A DNA stretch of 64,000 nt from the NCBI GenBank assembly GCA_903917565.1, contig CAIXBB010000038.1:124001-188000 (forward strand). The letters run 5' to 3'. Every line of letters starts with the position of its first letter. Within the stretch, counting starts at the first letter, position 1. Shown here piece after piece: positions 61,021-64,000 of this stretch. Origin of the DNA: an uncultured cyanobacterium (GTDB lineage: Bacteria; Cyanobacteriota; Cyanobacteriia; PCC-6307; Cyanobiaceae). Under the pieces are notes generated by a model that saw only the letters and a list, made by a program, of their open reading frames with translations, was not told where the DNA came from and did not search any database. The position numbers and the translations under genes were made by a program.

Positions 61021-61452
61021 ATGACCAGCGCGGCCACGCACGACAAAATGCAGCGGCTCAGGAGAGCCAGTCTGTTCGCCTCCACTCCCGCCAACGTGCT
61101 GGCCGCCCTGGCTGATGTCGTGGAAGAAGTGCAGCTCGCCCCCAACCAGCAGCTTTTTGCCAAGGGGGATCTCGGCACCTCGATGTACGTGATCGTGGCC
61201 GGCCTGGTACAGGTTCACATCGGCGACCGGACCGTGGTCGAACTCTCCGAAGGTGAAATTGTGGGCGAGTTGGCCGCTCTCGACCCGGAACCCCGCTCAG
61301 CATCGGTGAGCGCGATCAATCCGACCACGCTTTACCGGATCGAGCAGTCGACCCTGCATAGCCTGATGGCAGATCACCCCCAAATTGTGCAAGGGATCAT
61401 CAAGGAACTGGCCCACCGCCTGCGTGAATCCAACGCTTCCTACGGATTCTGA
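61021..61452 (+). CDS. Cyclic-nucleotide-binding-domain protein without DNA-binding domain
   Basis: 143 residues, essentially one cNMP-binding domain: LRRASLFASTPANVLAALAD, VVEEVQLAPNQQLFAKGDLG, TSMYVIVAGLVQVHIGDRTV, VELSEGEIVGELAALDPEPR. The phosphate-binding cassette (GEIVGELAALDPEPRSASV) has the FGE-A-L...R-type layout with GEL and R-S-A. There is no helix-turn-helix, so it is not a Crp-type regulator by itself. It could sense cAMP and act through a partner. Confidence 0.85.
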   Translation: MTSAATHDKMQRLRRASLFASTPANVLAALADVVEEVQLAPNQQLFAKGDLGTSMYVIVAGLVQVHIGDRTVVELSEGEIVGELAALDPEPRSASVSAINPTTLYRIEQSTLHSLMADHPQIVQGIIKELAHRLRESNASYGF

Positions 61453-61519
61453 GTCTAAATGTCCTCCATGCGCAGATGCCGTACGCAGGCTCCTCTCGCA
61501 TCTGGAGTGCGGGTCCGGC

Positions 61520-61688
61520 GACAAGTTCCTTGGCGGAACTGCGGTCGCAAGCTACCGCGCTGAATGGCAGGCGTTTCGACATTCGGTCCTGCTGGCTGAT
61601 GCGCTTCATAGACGAGAAGATCGTCAACGTCAGGGCTTACCTTGACTCGGCTCGTGTCCAAAAGCTCTTCATTGAGAATGAAACGTGA
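61520..61688 (+). pseudogene. 3' remnant of a SnoaL-like (NTF2-fold) gene
   Basis: The plus-strand frame ending at 61688 reads SQATALNGRRFDIRSCWLMR then FIDEKIVNVRAYLDSARVQK and a short tail, which matches the last strands of SnoaL-like proteins (pattern D-G-K-I-V-x-V-R-x-Y-L-D-S-A-x-V). The N-terminal two thirds are missing or scrambled and no good start exists. It is probably a truncated pseudogene. Confidence 0.65.
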
Positions 61689-61817
61689 GACAGGCTCATC
61701 ACGATGTCAAACATCTCTCCACCCGTGTCACTTGCGAGTGCCATCGTCGCTTCGTTTCTCGTAGGCCGGTCCACACGACCCTCAGACAGACTACCGAAGA
61801 ACGCTCTGATTTCGGCC

Positions 61818-62249
61818 GTGCCCTTTCGACCCCTCCGCCTGCCGCCAGGGGTGGATCTGCGGGAGCAACTCGAAGCCCTGGCCCAGGACGATCCGGAGTT
61901 CTGCGGCTTCATTCTCTGCGGCATCGGCAGCCTCGAGAGTCCCGTGCTTCGCTTCGCTGATCAAGCCGAGGGAGTGGTGCTGGCCGGTCCGCAGGAGGTG
62001 ATCTCGCTGGCGGGCAGCGTGACCAGGGATGGGGCCCATCTGCACCTGGTGGTGGCCGACGCCGAGGGACGCACCGTGGGAGGTCACCTCTGCCACGGCA
62101 GCCGGGTGCGCACCACGATGGAACTCCTGCTGGCCGGCCCGGAAGGCTGGCAGTTGGGCCGGGAGCGGGATGCCGCCACCGGCCACCTGGAACTGACGTT
62201 CAGCCCATGGCCGCCGCACCACCCACCACTTCCAGGATCTCCTGGGTGA
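61818..62249 (+). CDS. PPC/DUF296 domain protein
   Basis: 143 residues from the GTG at 61818; an ATG at 61704 would add 38 residues that lack family similarity and lie in decayed sequence. The PPC fold is clear: [88 protein letters not shown]. In plants the domain is joined to AT-hooks; stand-alone bacterial copies have no assigned function. Its last 50 bases overlap the end of atpG on the other strand, giving it a proline-rich tail. Confidence 0.83.
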   Translation: MPFRPLRLPPGVDLREQLEALAQDDPEFCGFILCGIGSLESPVLRFADQAEGVVLAGPQEVISLAGSVTRDGAHLHLVVADAEGRTVGGHLCHGSRVRTTMELLLAGPEGWQLGRERDAATGHLELTFSPWPPHHPPLPGSPG

Positions 62250-63150
62250 TGGCCGCCTGGCGGGCCTTGTTGTAGTCGAGGGTGAGGGTCTTGGCGAGCG
62301 CCTTGGCGTTGTCGCTGGCGTTGTTCATGGCTGTCATGCGGCTGGCCAGTTCACTGGCGGCGGCTTCCTGGAGGGAGCGCAGCAACTGGTTGGCCAGATA
62401 GAGGGGCAGCAGAGCATTGAGCAGCTGCTCGGGGCTCTGCTCGAACACGAAGTCGGGCTGAAGGGCCGGCTCCACATTCTCCACCGTGCCGACCTCCACA
62501 CCGAGGCGACCGTCGCGGGTGATGAGACGGAAGATCTCGTCATCCGAGCTGGCGATGCCCTGGGGATCGAGGGGCAACAGGGTCTGAACCACCGGCTGGG
62601 AGCTCACCAGGTTGATGAAGCGGGTGAAGACGATCTCCACCCGGTCGGTGCTGGCCGAGAGAAACTCGGCCAGCACTTCGTTGGAGATCACATTGGCGTC
62701 CTGGGAGGTGGGCACCTGCTCCAGGCCGGTGAAGGTGGCCCGGATCGGATAGGAGCGGTTGGTGAAATAGGTGATGGCCTTGCGGCCCATCAACACCATG
62801 TCCACCGTGAAGCCCTGGCCCTTGAGTTCGGCGAAGCGCTGCTCGGCCCGGCGGATGACGTTGGCGTTGTAGCCGCCGCAGAGGCCCCGGTCGCCGGTGA
62901 CCACCAGCAGGGTGATGGTGCTCACGGGACGGCGCTCGGCCAGCAGGGGGGAATCTGCCCCCTCGAAGCCCATGCGGGACTCGAGGTTCTGCAGCACCCG
63001 CGCCAGGCGATCGGCGAAGGGGCGGGTGCGCAGCACCTGCTCCTGGGCCCGACGCACCTTCGCGGCGGCCACCAGCCGCATGGCTTCGGTGATCTTGCGT
63101 GTGTTCTTGACCGAACTGATCCGGTCACGGATTGCCTTGAGATTGGCCAT
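62200..63150 (-). CDS. atpG: ATP synthase gamma subunit
   Basis: 316 residues, the central rotor shaft of F1. [20 protein letters not shown] at the start, [20 protein letters not shown] in the middle, and [40 protein letters not shown] at the end. It has the cyanobacterial insertion (about 195-240, [20 protein letters not shown] region) but not the chloroplast redox cysteines. It follows atpA by 13 bases in the usual atp operon order. Confidence 0.98.
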   Translation of the reverse strand: MANLKAIRDRISSVKNTRKITEAMRLVAAAKVRRAQEQVLRTRPFADRLARVLQNLESRMGFEGADSPLLAERRPVSTITLLVVTGDRGLCGGYNANVIRRAEQRFAELKGQGFTVDMVLMGRKAITYFTNRSYPIRATFTGLEQVPTSQDANVISNEVLAEFLSASTDRVEIVFTRFINLVSSQPVVQTLLPLDPQGIASSDDEIFRLITRDGRLGVEVGTVENVEPALQPDFVFEQSPEQLLNALLPLYLANQLLRSLQEAAASELASRMTAMNNASDNAKALAKTLTLDYNKARQAAITQEILEVVGGAAAMG

Positions 63151-63163
63151 GGGTGGAGACTCC

Positions 63164-64000
63164 TCAGGCGGCAGCCAGCATCGAGGAGGTGACCTCGCGG
63201 ATGGCCTCCTTGAGAATGGCTTCGGATTCGTCGCTCAGCACCTTGTCGGTCTGAACCTTGTTGATGAACTCGGGCTTGCTGCTCTTGAGGTACTCGCGCA
63301 GCTCGCGGGCGAACTGGGGCACCAGCTCCACGGGCACGTCATCGATCAGACCCTTGACACCTGCATAGACCACTGCCACCTGCTCGGCCAGGATCAGGGG
63401 GCTGAACTGGGGTTGCTTGAGCAGCTCACGCAGACGCTTGCCCCGGGCCAGCTGGGCCTGGGTGGCGGCATCCAGATCGGAGGCGAACTGGGAGAAGGCG
63501 GCCAGTTCGTCGAACTGGGCCAGTTCGAGCTTCAGGGTGCCGGCGATCTTCTTGATGGCCTTGGTCTGGGCGGCGCCTCCCACCCGGCTCACCGAGATGC
63601 CCACGTTGATGGCGGGACGCAGGCCGGAGTTGAACAGGTCGGAGCTGAGGAACACCTGGCCGTCAGTGATCGAGATCACGTTGGTGGGGATGTAGGCGGA
63701 GAGGTCACCGGCCTGGGTCTCGATGATCGGCAGGGCGGTCATGCTGCCCTTGCCCATGGCATCGGAAAGCTTGGCGGCACGCTCCAGCAGGCGACTGTGG
63801 CAGTAGAAGACGTCTCCGGGGTAGGCCTCACGGCCGGGGGGGCGGCGCAGCAGCAGGGACATCTGCCGGTAGGCCTGGGCCTGCTTGGTGAGGTCGTCGT
63901 ACACCACCAGGGTGGCCTTGCCCTTGTACATGAAGGACTCGGCGATGGCCGCGCCGGTGTAGGGGGCCAGGTACTGCAGGGCCGCCGCTTCGGAAGCGCT
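63164..64000 (-). CDS. atpA: ATP synthase alpha subunit, C-terminal part (5' end outside window)
   Basis: 279 residues to the stop, open to the window edge. Recognisable blocks: [80 protein letters not shown] and [20 protein letters not shown]. The alpha subunit carries the non-catalytic nucleotide site of F1. The N-terminal barrel and P-loop lie beyond base 64000. Confidence 0.98.
   Translation of the reverse strand, partial: SASEAAALQYLAPYTGAAIAESFMYKGKATLVVYDDLTKQAQAYRQMSLLLRRPPGREAYPGDVFYCHSRLLERAAKLSDAMGKGSMTALPIIETQAGDLSAYIPTNVISITDGQVFLSSDLFNSGLRPAINVGISVSRVGGAAQTKAIKKIAGTLKLELAQFDELAAFSQFASDLDAATQAQLARGKRLRELLKQPQFSPLILAEQVAVVYAGVKGLIDDVPVELVPQFARELREYLKSSKPEFINKVQTDKVLSDESEAILKEAIREVTSSMLAAA

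Noticed and set aside
61490-61520. ACGCAGGCTCC motif near the SnoaL remnant, resembling a repeat copy
   Set aside because: Identity is limited to about nine bases, and the surrounding sequence is too decayed to show an insertion.
1-64000. CRISPR array, prophage, rRNA operon or biosynthetic gene cluster
   Set aside because: No regularly spaced direct repeats, cas genes, phage structural genes, rRNA or multi-enzyme synthase genes were seen.

Overview
The window is a GC-rich chromosomal segment of a unicellular alpha-cyanobacterium of the Synechococcus/Cyanobium type. The lineage call rests on the gene content: kaiABC, cytochrome c550 (psbV), plant-type ferredoxins, the variable chain of ferredoxin-thioredoxin reductase, the photosystem II S4-domain protein, the sensor kinase NblS and several cyanobacteria-only families (DUF1818, DUF1825, DUF2811, DUF3326). 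Genes are tightly packed on both strands, with many 1-4 base stop/start overlaps.

Layout. 1-9.4 kb: 3' end of groEL with its terminator, a B12-binding radical SAM enzyme, the leftward set gpmI-secG-msrB-small membrane protein, pyrR, then a leftward set of an Hsp70-like protein, a membrane protein and ftrV. 9.5-15.0 kb: a graveyard of insertion sequences (IS630, two direct IS5-type copies, IS481), all pseudogenes, around one intact-looking 413-residue membrane protein of unknown function. 15.0-30.5 kb: housekeeping genes (rpoZ, murD, tRNA-Val, S4 protein, serA, prmA, petF, psbV, rnz, a SpoIID-domain protein, nagB, yebC, truB, a queuosine-precursor transporter, rpmA, rplU). 30.5-35.5 kb: the circadian clock kaiABC, tail to tail with nblS. 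35.5-45.3 kb: purD, purC, then a coupled outer-membrane run bamA-lpxC-fabZ-lpxA-lpxB-msrA. 45.4-59.9 kb: pepA, a GIY-YIG/HhH pair, a LuxR regulator, an amine oxidase-like protein, tyrS, pyrF, a GGDEF/EAL protein, a peroxiredoxin, and a coupled ferredoxin/small protein/DUF3326 set. 60-62.2 kb: a second decayed patch with an orphan BrnA-like antitoxin and a SnoaL-like remnant. 62.2-64 kb: atpG and the 3' part of atpA.

The most unusual signal is a tiny repeat inside the dead transposases. At three places where the two IS5 copies can be compared with each other, one copy carries an extra block worth exactly 8 codons (24 bases). These blocks share a core, GCTTC-loop-GAAGC, that can form a small hairpin. 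Related copies lie in the same IS5 element, in the IS630 remnant (at an apparent deletion junction) and in the IS481 remnant, in both orientations. This resembles the 21-27 nt small dispersed repeats described in Nostoc and relatives, but here it is in a picocyanobacterial-type genome. A second kind of hairpin insert occurs twice in the second IS5 copy.

All product calls come from reading the protein sequences; no database search was run. Several starts (pyrR, nagB, fabZ, psbV, the 36.9 kb gene, the PPC protein) are judgement calls and are marked as such.
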